Shown here: positions 18,000-26,028 of the stretch, piece after piece
Position numbering within the stretch: the stretch's first letter is position 1
How the letters are laid out: each line of letters starts with the position of its first letter
Source of the DNA: Methylocaldum sp002005105
GTDB lineage: Bacteria; Pseudomonadota; Gammaproteobacteria; Methylococcales; Methylococcaceae
Direction of reading: 5' to 3'
Assembly: GCF_051027545.1 (NCBI RefSeq)
Contig: NZ_CP194902.1
Coordinates: 5,238,580 to 5,302,579 of the forward strand
DNA length: 64,000 bases
Made by a program: the position numbers and the translations under genes
The notes under the pieces: model-generated
What the model was told of the DNA's origin: nothing
The model's database searches: none
What the model saw: only the letters and a program-made list of their open reading frames with translations

Positions 18000-18818
18000 A
18001 TGAAACGCACCGTCTTCTTCGTATCCGATCACACGGCCATCACCGCCGAGACCTTCGGACGGAGTCTCTTGAGCCAGTTCGAGACCGTCACGTTCGAACG
18101 CGTCACCCAGCCTTTCGTCGATTGCGAAGCCAAGGCGATAGACACGTGCCGGCGCATCGCCGACGCATTTGCCCGGGACGGACAAGCGCCGCTGGTGTTC
18201 AGTACGCTGACCGACGATCATCTTCGTCAAATATTGGAACGCAGCGAAGCCGTGGTATTCGATCTTTTCGAAGCCTTTCTCGATCGCATGGAAACGGCGC
18301 TCGGACAGCCGTCCGCCCAAGCGATCGGACGGGCCCACGGCTTGGGCAATGCGGCTCTGGGCCGGGGGCGCGTGGAAGCTCTGAGATTTGCCATCGATTG
18401 CGACGATGGCATCGGCGTCGACGCTTACGACAAAGCCGACATCATTCTCGTCGGGGTTTCACGCTCGGGAAAAACCCCGGCCAGCCTGTTTCTCGCCCTG
18501 CACTACGGCATCAAGGCCGCCAACTATCCCTTGACCGAGGAGGACCTGAATCTTTCCGGGCTGCCATCCAATCTACGGAAGCACCGCGAGCGGCTGTTCG
18601 GTCTGACCATGAATCCGGAACGCCTACATCAGCTCAGAGAAGAACGAAGACCCGGAAGCCGCTACGCCTCTCTCGAACAATGTCGAAATGAAATCCGCGC
18701 TGCGGACGGGCTGTTCCAAGCAGCGGGAATTCCTTACTTAGATACTTCGACCATGTCGGTGGAAGAAATCGCCGCCAACATACTTCACCGTGCTGGTCTG
18801 CAACGAATGCGGTGGTAA
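18000..18818 (+). CDS. ppsR: PEP synthase regulatory protein (bifunctional kinase/phosphorylase)
   Basis: This 272-residue DUF299 protein switches PEP synthase off by ADP-dependent phosphorylation of an active-site threonine and on again by phosphate-dependent dephosphorylation. The start MKRTVFFVSDHTAITAE is the family's typical N-terminus. The P-loop GVSRSGKTPAS lies near residues 155-165. It stands divergent from ppsA, the arrangement seen in many gammaproteobacteria, which supports both calls. Confidence 0.95.
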   Translation: MKRTVFFVSDHTAITAETFGRSLLSQFETVTFERVTQPFVDCEAKAIDTCRRIADAFARDGQAPLVFSTLTDDHLRQILERSEAVVFDLFEAFLDRMETALGQPSAQAIGRAHGLGNAALGRGRVEALRFAIDCDDGIGVDAYDKADIILVGVSRSGKTPASLFLALHYGIKAANYPLTEEDLNLSGLPSNLRKHRERLFGLTMNPERLHQLREERRPGSRYASLEQCRNEIRAADGLFQAAGIPYLDTSTMSVEEIAANILHRAGLQRMRW

Positions 18819-19144
18819 ACGGGGCCAGGTCGCGGACTTACCTCCGGCACCATAGCCCCGGATCGGCGCGGCCGTATCGTTGATTATTACCCCGGCCTAT
18901 AAACATAGGCCGGGGTAATCCGGGGCAGGGTTTCCTTAGCGCGGCGACAAGCCGCGCGAGCCCAAGCCTAAGCGTGTACCGGCCTGGGCGGCGGCCCGTA
19001 AATACCGGGAGGGTATTTACGGGCCTGATTAATAAACTGATCAGACCGAGTAACCATTCCGTGGCGGAAGCCGCAGTAAGCTATTTGGCTGCAAAGGAGG
19101 GCGAGAAACGATAACGGCACGGCACGATAACAGCTGCCGAACCC
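18819..19144. other. Intergenic region with three tandem hairpins
   Basis: No gene is evident. The middle part (18886-19025) is occupied by three strong perfect hairpins, described separately. Confidence 0.6.
18886..19025. repeat. Three consecutive strong hairpins
   Basis: Hairpin 1 has a perfect 15-bp stem, 18886-18900 with 18905-18919, around loop aaac. Hairpin 2 has a 7-bp stem gcgcggc/gccgcgc (18939-18945 with 18951-18957). Hairpin 3 has a perfect 14-bp stem, 18993-19006 with 19012-19025, around loop gggag. None is followed by a T run, so they are not standard terminators. The first lies about 70 bp after the ppsR stop. A structured RNA, a REP cluster or protein-binding palindromes are all possible. 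Confidence 0.75.
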
Positions 19145-19396
19145 TCAACGCCCCAACTGCAAAGTATTCTGCTCGTCGACAGACCGCTCCGAATGCTGTA
19201 CCGCCTGAGGAGCCTTCGGCTTCAAGGTCAGCTTGGCGATCCCGGTCCACGACGCCATGAACAGCAGCAAGCCCACCGAGGTGGCTATCAGACGATCCGG
19301 TTGCTTCATCCAGAATAGAATCCATTTCGGTTTAATCAGCCCGACGATAAAAATCAATATCGAGAGGGCCACTAGGCTCTTGAAAAAAATCAGCAT
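19145..19396 (-). CDS. Small inner-membrane protein, 83 residues
   Basis: The start at 19396 is supported by a GGAG element seven bases upstream; a longer frame extends to 19630 but is rich in arginine and lacks a ribosome site. The product MLIFFKSLVALSILIFIVG has one hydrophobic segment at about residues 5-22 and another near 38-54 (ATSVGLLLFMASWTGIAK), separated by a basic KPKWILFWMKQPDR loop. A polar tail of about 28 residues follows. I do not recognise a named family. The gene stands alone between the hairpin cluster and the insertion sequence. Confidence 0.65.
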   Translation of the reverse strand: MLIFFKSLVALSILIFIVGLIKPKWILFWMKQPDRLIATSVGLLLFMASWTGIAKLTLKPKAPQAVQHSERSVDEQNTLQLGR

Positions 19397-19650
19397 AAAA
19401 CTCTCCAACGATGTTTCGGTATGGCACCGGAATTTCCGGAAAAAATCTAGGGAAAACGGGCTTTTGACAGCATATGCGGGCAAAGCGTTCGGATTAAACA
19501 ACAATTCATTCGATGAAACTAGACGACGGGATACGGCGCAGGACAACGACCGCCGCCGAGGCGCGCGCCGAAATCGGGCGGCCGCCTCCCTCCCAGATCC
19601 ATCAATGGCGTTGCGCACGGTCGTCGGCAAATGATTGTCGACCTACGACT

Positions 19651-19723
19651 TAGAGCCTATCCCAGTAGGCTCAAGAAACCCTTCGACAAGCTCAGGGCGA
19701 ACGGCCTACTGGGATAGGCTCTA
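19651..19723. mobile_element. 73-bp MITE sharing the terminal repeats of the adjacent IS5 element
   Basis: Perfect 20-bp inverted ends, tagagcctatcccagtaggc (19651-19670) and gcctactgggataggctcta (19704-19723), enclose 33 bp containing the common repeat cccttcgacaagctcagggc. The ends match those of the IS that starts at 19724, so it was probably mobilised by the same transposase. Confidence 0.75.
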
Positions 19724-20636
19724 AGAGCCTATCCCAGTAGACCCGTTGCCCGCCAAGTAATGATGCCGCAGGCCAAGTGCAGCATGGCAAGATAGGTGTC
19801 GGTTCGTTTTTCCCAGCGGATCAAAATCCGGCGGAATCGGTTGAGCCAGCTGTGGGTCCGTTCGACCACCCAGCGCCGCGCCTTGAAACCGGCTTCCTTC
19901 TTGATCGCTTCGGCCTCCTCACCGCGCGCTCGAATGTGAGCGGTAAACTGAAAGGCCTTGGCCAAGTCCCTCACCTCGTCATAGTCATAGCCTTTGTCCA
20001 GGCACAAGCCTTGCGGCTGCTCCGGCGTGGGTACAGGGCGCGGGACGCCGATGGCCGCCAAGGTGGACCGCGCCAGCTTCAGGTCGTGCCGATTGGCGCC
20101 GGCAATCACCACACTCAGCGGCAGGCCCGCGCCATCGGTTAACAGGCTTCGCTTCGCACCTTGTTTGCCCCGGTCGGTCGGATTCGGTCCCGTTTTTTTG
20201 AACCCGCCAACGGCGCTTTCGTCATGGCCCCATCCATGGCCAACCACGACCAGTCCAAGCCCTTCAACGCATCATAAGTCAGCAGTCCTTCGCGCCAGAA
20301 CGCCTGGAACACCCCGGCTTCGGTCCACTCGACAAAGCGGCGATGGGCCGAACTGCTGGAGCAAATCCCGGTGGCGTTCAGCGCATTCCACTGACACCCG
20401 GTCCGGAGCACAAACAAGATCGCATTCATCGCCTGTCGGTCCGGCACCCGCGGGTTATGGCACCCGAGCGGATGCGGTTTACGCGGCGGCAAGAGCGGTT
20501 CCATCCGTTCCCACAGCTCATCCGGAATGCGCCAGCCATCATCTTTCGTCACCAGTCCCATAAGAGCCCCTCTTGACTCGAAATTTCGGCATTAGAGGTC
20601 GCTCATCACGCTTTTGTTCCTACTGGGATAGGCTCT
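19724..20636. mobile_element. IS5-family insertion sequence (IS427-like), complete
   Basis: The element is 913 bp long. It has 17-bp perfect inverted ends agagcctatcccagtag (19724-19740) and ctactgggataggctct (20620-20636), flanked on both sides by the dinucleotide TA (19722-19723 and 20637-20638), a probable target duplication. It carries one transposase split over two frames. The left TA is shared with the abutting MITE. Confidence 0.85.
19729..20561 (-). CDS. IS5-family transposase, expressed by -1 frameshifting at an A7 run
   Basis: The first frame (20561 to 20139, 140 residues) has the DUF4096-type N-terminal domain with WERMEPLLPPRK and WLAMDGAMTKAP, the latter carrying the first catalytic Asp. 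The second frame (20247 to 19729) holds NPTDRGKQGAKRSLLTDG, the second Asp in CLDKGYDYDEVRDL and the catalytic Glu in RRWVVERTHSWLNRFR. On the coding strand the two overlap at seven consecutive A (20199-20193), where a -1 slip from SKK to FKK joins the frames into one normal transposase. This is the known mode of expression of the IS427 group, so the element may be active. A simple inactivating frameshift would look similar. Confidence 0.85.
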
Positions 20637-20638
20637 TA

Positions 20639-20997
20639 TTCCGGCCTACATTTTCCTTGGCCGGGAACGGCTTTCCAGCCCGCTCCGCCGTACCGTGGCG
20701 GAAAGTTCATAGGATTTGCTGAGGAACGAGGCGCCCTTCGACGGGGCTCAGGACAGACCCTTCGGCTCGGCTCAGGACAGGCATCGATCGCGAAGGATGG
20801 GGCTCATTCCGGACAACCCCTGTCCGGCACCCTATGGGCGGCTTTGCCGTGCATATCGGCTATCCTGCCGATTTGTCACTTCGCTCAGCCCATCCTATAA
20901 GTTCTACATTTCGGGCGTACGAGGCGGCTTCCCGATCCATACCACTACGCCGTGGTGAAAAGCGCGCCGGCGGGGACCCCGCTTTCGTCCCCTCTCA
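20639..20997. other. Intergenic region with short repeats
   Basis: No gene is supported. Two 24-bp units of a CCTTCG...GCTCAGGACAG repeat lie in tandem at 20733-20780. Related strings occur inside the MITE at 19680-19702. Confidence 0.45.
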
Positions 20998-21372
20998 TCA
21001 CGCACTGCGATCCGGCGATCTTCGAACCAAAGCTTCGCCGTCGAAGGTGATTCCAGGCCATCCGCACTGCATGAAGGTTCTGATGTTCTTGTGGCTTTCG
21101 CCGTTCGGGTTCGACAGCACTTCGACGTAATGCTCGCCGAACAGCGCCAGAGTCTCTTTCTCGGATAACCCGTGCAGCCGGCCGAAATAGAAAATCTTGC
21201 AGGAACCTTCGTTGCTCCCCGGTTCGTTGACCACCCGGTTATCAGCCAGACCGTTGGTAAAGCGGGTTGGCCGATAATCGTAATATTGCCCGATGACGTC
21301 GATGCTTTCTTTGAAGGCGACCGGCTGGCATTGCTTGATTTTGGCGATGAATGCTTCTAACGATGTAATCAT
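20998..21372 (-). CDS. HopJ type III effector-like family protein
   Basis: The 124-residue product (MITSLEAFIAKIKQCQPVAF...) shows the HopJ family signature: an N-terminal helix, then YYDYRPTRFTNG, NEGSCKIFYFGRLHGLSEKETLALFGEHY and GESHKNIRTFMQCGWPGI. Despite the name, this family is widespread in free-living gammaproteobacteria that lack type III secretion, and its role is unknown. It is a single-gene unit next to tesA. No signal peptide or membrane segment is present, so a cytoplasmic location is expected. Confidence 0.85.
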   Translation of the reverse strand: MITSLEAFIAKIKQCQPVAFKESIDVIGQYYDYRPTRFTNGLADNRVVNEPGSNEGSCKIFYFGRLHGLSEKETLALFGEHYVEVLSNPNGESHKNIRTFMQCGWPGITFDGEALVRRSPDRSA

Positions 21373-21456
21373 GTCGGTGATAAAGAAAACGAACCTTATT
21401 GGATCACGTATGGAGGACCGTCACGTAGAGACCGCAGACGGTCGCAAATTCAGAGC

Positions 21457-22059
21457 TTAACGGGCGAGCATCGGCTCCAGCTTGTCCCAAACCTGGCGAA
21501 ACAGGATCGCCTGAGCCTCGCGATTGGGATGCAGGCCGTCCGCCTGCATCAAATGGTCTTGACCGCCGACGCCTTCCAGAAGAAACGGCACGAACGCCGT
21601 ATCGTGGGTCTCGGCGACCCGGTGGAAGACATTCCGAAAAAGGTCGGCGTAACGCTTGCCATAGTTCGGCGGTATCTTCATGCCGAGCAGCAATACCTCG
21701 GCACCGGCGGCCTTGGAGCGGACGGTCATTTCGCTCAGGTTGGCTTCCAGCTGCTTGGGCGAAAGCCCGCGCAAACCGTCGTTGGCGCCGAGTTCGAGTA
21801 TCACCACGGTCGGCCGGTGCCGACGAAGAAGCTCGTCGATCCGGGCAAGGCCGCCGGCGCTCGTCTCGCCGGAAATACTGGCGTTCACGACCTCGGCGCC
21901 AAGCGGCCGCGCCGCCTCCTGCAACATAGCCACCCAGCCGTGGTCTATCTTTTCCAAACCATACCCGGCACTGATACTATCGCCGAGAACAAGAACGGTT
22001 TTTGCCTGACACAATCCCGGCAACACGAGGAAAATGAAGGATAACAACAGTTTTCGCAT
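21457..22059 (-). CDS. tesA: Arylesterase / acyl-CoA thioesterase I (GDSL hydrolase)
   Basis: The start at 22059 gives a 200-residue protein with a cleavable signal peptide (MRKLLLSFIFLVLPGLCQA). A longer frame would only translate the antisense of the ATPase gene. The SGNH motifs are clear: GDSISAGYG with nucleophile Ser28, the Gly in SISGETSAGG, LGANDGLRG, and the catalytic Asp/His in DGLHPN near the C-terminus. The enzyme is periplasmic and hydrolyses acyl esters, thioesters and lysophospholipids. Its ATG overlaps the ATG of the divergent ATPase gene by two bases, like the tesA-ybbA arrangement of enterobacteria. Confidence 0.92.
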   Translation of the reverse strand: MRKLLLSFIFLVLPGLCQAKTVLVLGDSISAGYGLEKIDHGWVAMLQEAARPLGAEVVNASISGETSAGGLARIDELLRRHRPTVVILELGANDGLRGLSPKQLEANLSEMTVRSKAAGAEVLLLGMKIPPNYGKRYADLFRNVFHRVAETHDTAFVPFLLEGVGGQDHLMQADGLHPNREAQAILFRQVWDKLEPMLAR

Positions 22060-22783
22060 GACACAGGAGCAGATCGGTGCGTTGGAGGATATCGACGCGG
22101 AATTCGTCATTCGAACGGAGAATCTCGGCAAACACGTCACGACGGCGGACGGTCGGCTAGATATATTGACAGCAGTCGACCTCTCGATCAAACCGAGAGA
22201 AACCTTGGCCATCGTCGGCGCTTCGGGATCGGGCAAATCGACCTTGCTCGGCCTTCTGGCCGGCCTCGATCTACCTTCTTCGGGCCGCATCTGGCTCGCG
22301 GGATCCTGCCTCACCGATATGGACGAAGACGGCCGGGCGCGGCTCCGCAGCGAGTATGTCGGTTTCGTATTCCAGTCGTTCCAGCTTCTTCCCAATCTGA
22401 CCGCACTGGAGAACGTCATGCTCCCCATGGAACTGGCCGGTGCCGGCGACGAGGCCCGGCTCCGCAGCCTTGCCATGCTCGAACGGGTCGGCCTGAGCCA
22501 CCGGTTCAAGCATTATCCGCGGCAGCTCTCGGGGGGCGAACAGCAGCGCGTCGCGCTGGCGCGGGCTTTCGTCACCGAACCGAAAATTCTGTTCGCAGAC
22601 GAGCCTACCGGCAATCTGGACAGCAATACCGGCCGGACCGTTATCGAATTGCTGTTCGAGCTGAACCGCGAGAAAGGCACCACGCTGGTTCTGGTCACCC
22701 ACGACGAAACCCTGGCTTCCCGCTGCGAACGCTTGATCCGCCTGGATAGCGGCCGCATCGTGGGATATTCGGCGGAGAGTTGA
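22058..22783 (+). CDS. ybbA: YbbA-type ABC transporter ATP-binding protein, orphan
   Basis: The 241-residue ATPase has Walker A GASGSGKSTLLGLLAGLD, a Q-loop in FVFQSFQLLPNLTALENV, signature LSGGEQQRVALARAF and Walker B ILFADEPTGNLD. This is the LolD/MacB-like class that works with FtsX-type permeases. The start at 22058 (MTQEQIGALEDI) is preferred to an upstream ATG at 22034, which lies inside tesA. In enterobacteria ybbA is followed by the large permease gene ybbP. Here nothing but a repeat region follows, so the partner is missing or encoded elsewhere. Confidence 0.9.
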   Translation: MTQEQIGALEDIDAEFVIRTENLGKHVTTADGRLDILTAVDLSIKPRETLAIVGASGSGKSTLLGLLAGLDLPSSGRIWLAGSCLTDMDEDGRARLRSEYVGFVFQSFQLLPNLTALENVMLPMELAGAGDEARLRSLAMLERVGLSHRFKHYPRQLSGGEQQRVALARAFVTEPKILFADEPTGNLDSNTGRTVIELLFELNREKGTTLVLVTHDETLASRCERLIRLDSGRIVGYSAES

Positions 22784-23254
22784 CCTACCGCAGCGTATTC
22801 CGGCGTATTTGTGCCGCCGACCATGCGGCGCGATACGGGAGTACTCTATCAGCCCATGGTAGGGTGGGTTAGGTGCGCCCCGACAACCTGTACTTACTGT
22901 TCGTAACGAAAGTCAAACCACATCGTCACCCCGGCATGGAAGGGGCCGACTAAAGGCCCGTTTGCGATTGGGACTGCCGGGGTCCAGGTTACAAGGACGT
23001 AGAGGGCAGGCCATCCTTGGCCTCTGGATTCCGGCACTCCCTGCCGGAATGACGGGTAATACTGGCATTGTTTTCTTTACTCACTGTAACTCACCGATTC
23101 AGGCGCGCACCGTAACCCACCGAAGCGAACGGCAAGGACATGGGGCGTTGTTTTGGCGGGTTACGGCGCACGCAGAACGCGGTGTTCAACATCCAGCCTA
23201 TGCCGGAGTGCGCCTAATCCGCCCTACGAAATCTGTCGACAAAGGATTGTTGAC
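22784..23254. other. Intergenic region with a dispersed repeat, no gene
   Basis: The position where a YbbP-type permease would be expected carries no coding remnant that I can see. A repeat element (22924-23054) and other low-complexity intergenic DNA fill it. Confidence 0.5.
22924..23054. repeat. Dispersed repeat, copy 1 (cgtcaccccggca ... tgccggaatgacg)
   Basis: The ends cgtcaccccggca and tgccggaatgacg form imperfect inverted repeats. The inner part shares gtttgcgattgg, ctgccggggtccag and ctctggattccgg with a second copy at 30023-30239. It resembles MITE-like repeats common in proteobacterial genomes. Confidence 0.7.
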
Positions 23255-25081
23255 CTACGGCTGCCTGCTGCCGAGCAAATCCAGCAAGACATCGATGTCC
23301 ACCGGCTTGACCAGATGGTGGTCGAAGCCGGCTTCGCGCGAGCGCTGCCGGTCCTCTTCCTGGCCATAGCCGGAGATCGCGATCAAGCGCGTTCCCGTGA
23401 GCCGTGGATCTTCCCGCATGCGCCGAGCCACTTCATACCCGTCCATCTGCGGCATACCGATATCCAGCAGCACGACATCGGGCGCTCGCTCCCTGCCCCG
23501 GTCGAGCGCCTCTTTGCCGTCGTAGGCGACCTGAACCTGATACCCATACGCCTCGAGCAGGGTCGACAAGGAATCGGCCGATGACACATTGTCGTCGACC
23601 ACCAGGACATATTGATCGGCCGCGGACAAACCTGAATCTTGGACCTTCTCGCTGTGTTTCCGGCTGGACGAATGCGTTTTCATCCACGGCAAGCGGACCG
23701 TGAATTCGCTGCCCTGACCGGGGCCTTGGCTGGCCACCTCCACCCGGCCGTGATGGAGCTCCACCAGTTTCTTGACCAGCGACAGACCGATTCCCAAGCC
23801 GCCGCGTGAACGGGCCAGCGAGCGGTCTTCCTGGGTGAACGGCTCGAAAATCCGGGGCAAGAGTTCGGTGGAAATGCCGGTGCCGTTGTCGCGAACCCGC
23901 ACCACGGCATCGTCGGCTTCGGTGTCGAGGACGACCTCGATCTCGCCTTCCACCTCGGTGAATTTGGCGGCGTTGTGAATCAGATTGCCGACGATCTGGA
24001 CGCAACGCGTGCTATCGCCCTGCACCCAAACTGGCTCGGGCGGAACACGCACGTTCAGGCGATGCCGGCGATCCTCGAGCAGGGCCCGATTGGCTTCGAC
24101 CGCTTGGGACACGACGGTCCTCAGATCGATCGTCGCCTGGTCCAATACGATCTTTCCCTGCGTGACCCGCGCCACGTCCAGCAGGTCGTCCAGAAGGTGG
24201 GCGAGATGCGCGGTCTGATCTTTGATCACCCGGCAGGCCCAGTCATACAGGTGCTGATGGCCCGAAGGCTTGCGTCGCATCAACTCGGTCGCATTGACGA
24301 TGGCCGCCAGGGGATTGCGCAGTTCGTGCGCCAGCATGGCCATGAACTCGTCCTTGTGCCGGTCCGCATCGGCCAGTTCTTGCATGCGTTGCCGCAACTC
24401 GGCTTCCAGCCGCTTCCGTTCGGCGACCTCGGCCTCCAGTTGCCGATTCTCTTGCAGAGCGGCCGTCCGTTCCGAAACATTCTGTTCGAGCTGCCGGCGC
24501 GACTGATCCAAGGCCGTTCGCACCAGCAAGCGTTCGCTGATGTCGGTCAGCACCGTCCGGTAAAACACATAGTGCCGGCTATCCCGCATCGATGAGGTAT
24601 GCATTTCCACCGGAAGATGCCAACCGCCCTTTCCGACTAGACGGAGCTCCGTGGTGAGGCTCCGCCGCTCGCATCGACTTTGCGAAAGATGATTCGAAAA
24701 CTTTTTTTGATCTGCCTTGGCGATAAAGCGAACGAACGGAAGCCCGATTAGGGCCGGGCGCTCCCGTGCCAGCATGCCGGCGGCGGTCAGATTGATCTCC
24801 TTGATCACGCCGTGTTCATCCAAGGTCAAATAACCCGCCGGAGCGAAATCGAAAAGGTTTGCGTAGTGGTCGCGGGACTCTTCCAGCGCCTCCAGCGCCT
24901 CCTTCAGCTTCCGGTTTTCGGCTTCCAATTCCAGCGCGCGGACTTGAAACTCGTGTAGCGATTGACGCTCCTGCTGCGGAGTTTGCTCATCGACGTCCGT
25001 AGGTGCGGCCGGTTCAAGCTTATTGTCGAGCTCGGCTTCGGCATTCTCTCTCAGCGTGGTCTTGTCCGTATTGTTCGACAT
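23255..25081 (-). CDS. Hybrid sensor histidine kinase with PAS and receiver domains
   Basis: The 608-residue product starts at 25081 (MSNNTDKTTL). An N-terminal coiled coil (residues 30-70) leads to a PAS domain (about 72-190, with FAPAGYLTLDEHGVIKEIN) and a second coiled coil. The HisKA domain carries the phospho-acceptor His in MLAHELRNPLAAI, and the HATPase domain shows VRDNGTGIS and SRGGLGIGLSLVKKL. A C-terminal receiver (YVLVVDDNVSSAD, Asp in VVLLDIGMPQMDGYE) follows a serine-rich linker. No membrane segment is present, so it is probably cytosolic. No separate output protein is adjacent; signal and target are unknown. Confidence 0.92.
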   Translation of the reverse strand: MSNNTDKTTLRENAEAELDNKLEPAAPTDVDEQTPQQERQSLHEFQVRALELEAENRKLKEALEALEESRDHYANLFDFAPAGYLTLDEHGVIKEINLTAAGMLARERPALIGLPFVRFIAKADQKKFSNHLSQSRCERRSLTTELRLVGKGGWHLPVEMHTSSMRDSRHYVFYRTVLTDISERLLVRTALDQSRRQLEQNVSERTAALQENRQLEAEVAERKRLEAELRQRMQELADADRHKDEFMAMLAHELRNPLAAIVNATELMRRKPSGHQHLYDWACRVIKDQTAHLAHLLDDLLDVARVTQGKIVLDQATIDLRTVVSQAVEANRALLEDRRHRLNVRVPPEPVWVQGDSTRCVQIVGNLIHNAAKFTEVEGEIEVVLDTEADDAVVRVRDNGTGISTELLPRIFEPFTQEDRSLARSRGGLGIGLSLVKKLVELHHGRVEVASQGPGQGSEFTVRLPWMKTHSSSRKHSEKVQDSGLSAADQYVLVVDDNVSSADSLSTLLEAYGYQVQVAYDGKEALDRGRERAPDVVLLDIGMPQMDGYEVARRMREDPRLTGTRLIAISGYGQEEDRQRSREAGFDHHLVKPVDIDVLLDLLGSRQP

Positions 25082-25299
25082 CGTGTCGTCTCCCCAGCAT
25101 GCGCTTAAACTCCCCGAACCAGGCCTTGTCAACGAACCGGTACGTAGGATTAAAACTGTAACACAGGGACAACGAACGGGCGTGTCAAATCCACTGCGTT
25201 ATCCCGTCGCGCAGCGGGAAAAAGTGTTATTCCCGGCCTGCCGATGCTGAAAAGACATACCCCGACTTTCACGGATTTACAAATACCGCCAAGCTGGCT

Positions 25300-26028
25300 A
25301 TGGTGCTCGAGAATTGTACGCAAACGATGGGCAAGCCAGAGATCGCCATGGAGAACGTCGCCAGCGGATCGATGCCTTTCATAGTCAATGATTGCGCCCT
25401 ATTGGCTATCGCGACCGGTAAACGGGCACAGAACCTTAAGGAACTGCGCGATCAGCTATTGGCTATTCATCCCGGGAGCATTTATTTTCACTTCTGGGGC
25501 AATCTGCTCCATCCCCGCTTCGACGAGCCCGAATACAGCAACGACTTCGCCGCCTGGTCCAGGCATGCTTTGCACGACAAGGTGCTCGCCGAGCGCCTGA
25601 GTGTCGTCGATCCCAACAGCTATGACACGCTCGACGAATTGCGCCAGGAGCTGATCGAGATCATCGAGCAGCGGCTGGATGAACGCGAGGTTCTGGCATG
25701 GGCGCAACCGGATCAGCAGTTCGAGTTTATTCGGGCGCTCACCGTCGTTTTTCGCACCGATCTCCAGTTTTTCACCCCGGAGAAGCTTGCCGCCCGGATC
25801 GGACAAATGTCGGTAAGCAGCATTTTCTATCACTTCATCGACGCCAAGCGGCGCAACGAGAACCGGCTGGATGACTTTCGGAACTGGCTGGAGTCTTTCG
25901 ACGGACGCTATGAAAGCCTCTGTCAATGTCTGGCCAAGATCGATCCCTACTTTACCTCGCTGACCAGTCTCCGCGAAGAATTGGCGCGCGTGTTCTCCGG
26001 CTGCCTGTGCGAGGTGGGCCGTGGCTAA
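25300..26028 (+). CDS. DUF5752 family protein
   Basis: The 242-residue protein appears to be two related helical halves, each with a phrase of the type SIYFHFWGNLL or SIFYHFIDAKR. DUF5752 proteins are typically encoded directly upstream of TreT-type trehalose synthases, as here, and their role is not known. The last eight bases overlap the treT start, pointing to coupled translation. Starts at 25327 or 25345 (MENVASGSMPF) are possible alternatives; the conserved part begins near residue 24. It is rich in charged residues and lacks signal or membrane segments. Confidence 0.75.
   Translation: MVLENCTQTMGKPEIAMENVASGSMPFIVNDCALLAIATGKRAQNLKELRDQLLAIHPGSIYFHFWGNLLHPRFDEPEYSNDFAAWSRHALHDKVLAERLSVVDPNSYDTLDELRQELIEIIEQRLDEREVLAWAQPDQQFEFIRALTVVFRTDLQFFTPEKLAARIGQMSVSSIFYHFIDAKRRNENRLDDFRNWLESFDGRYESLCQCLAKIDPYFTSLTSLREELARVFSGCLCEVGRG

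Noticed and set aside
20716..20958. Rightward frame after the IS element
   Set aside because: Runs through short tandem repeats, has no ribosome site and no recognisable product.
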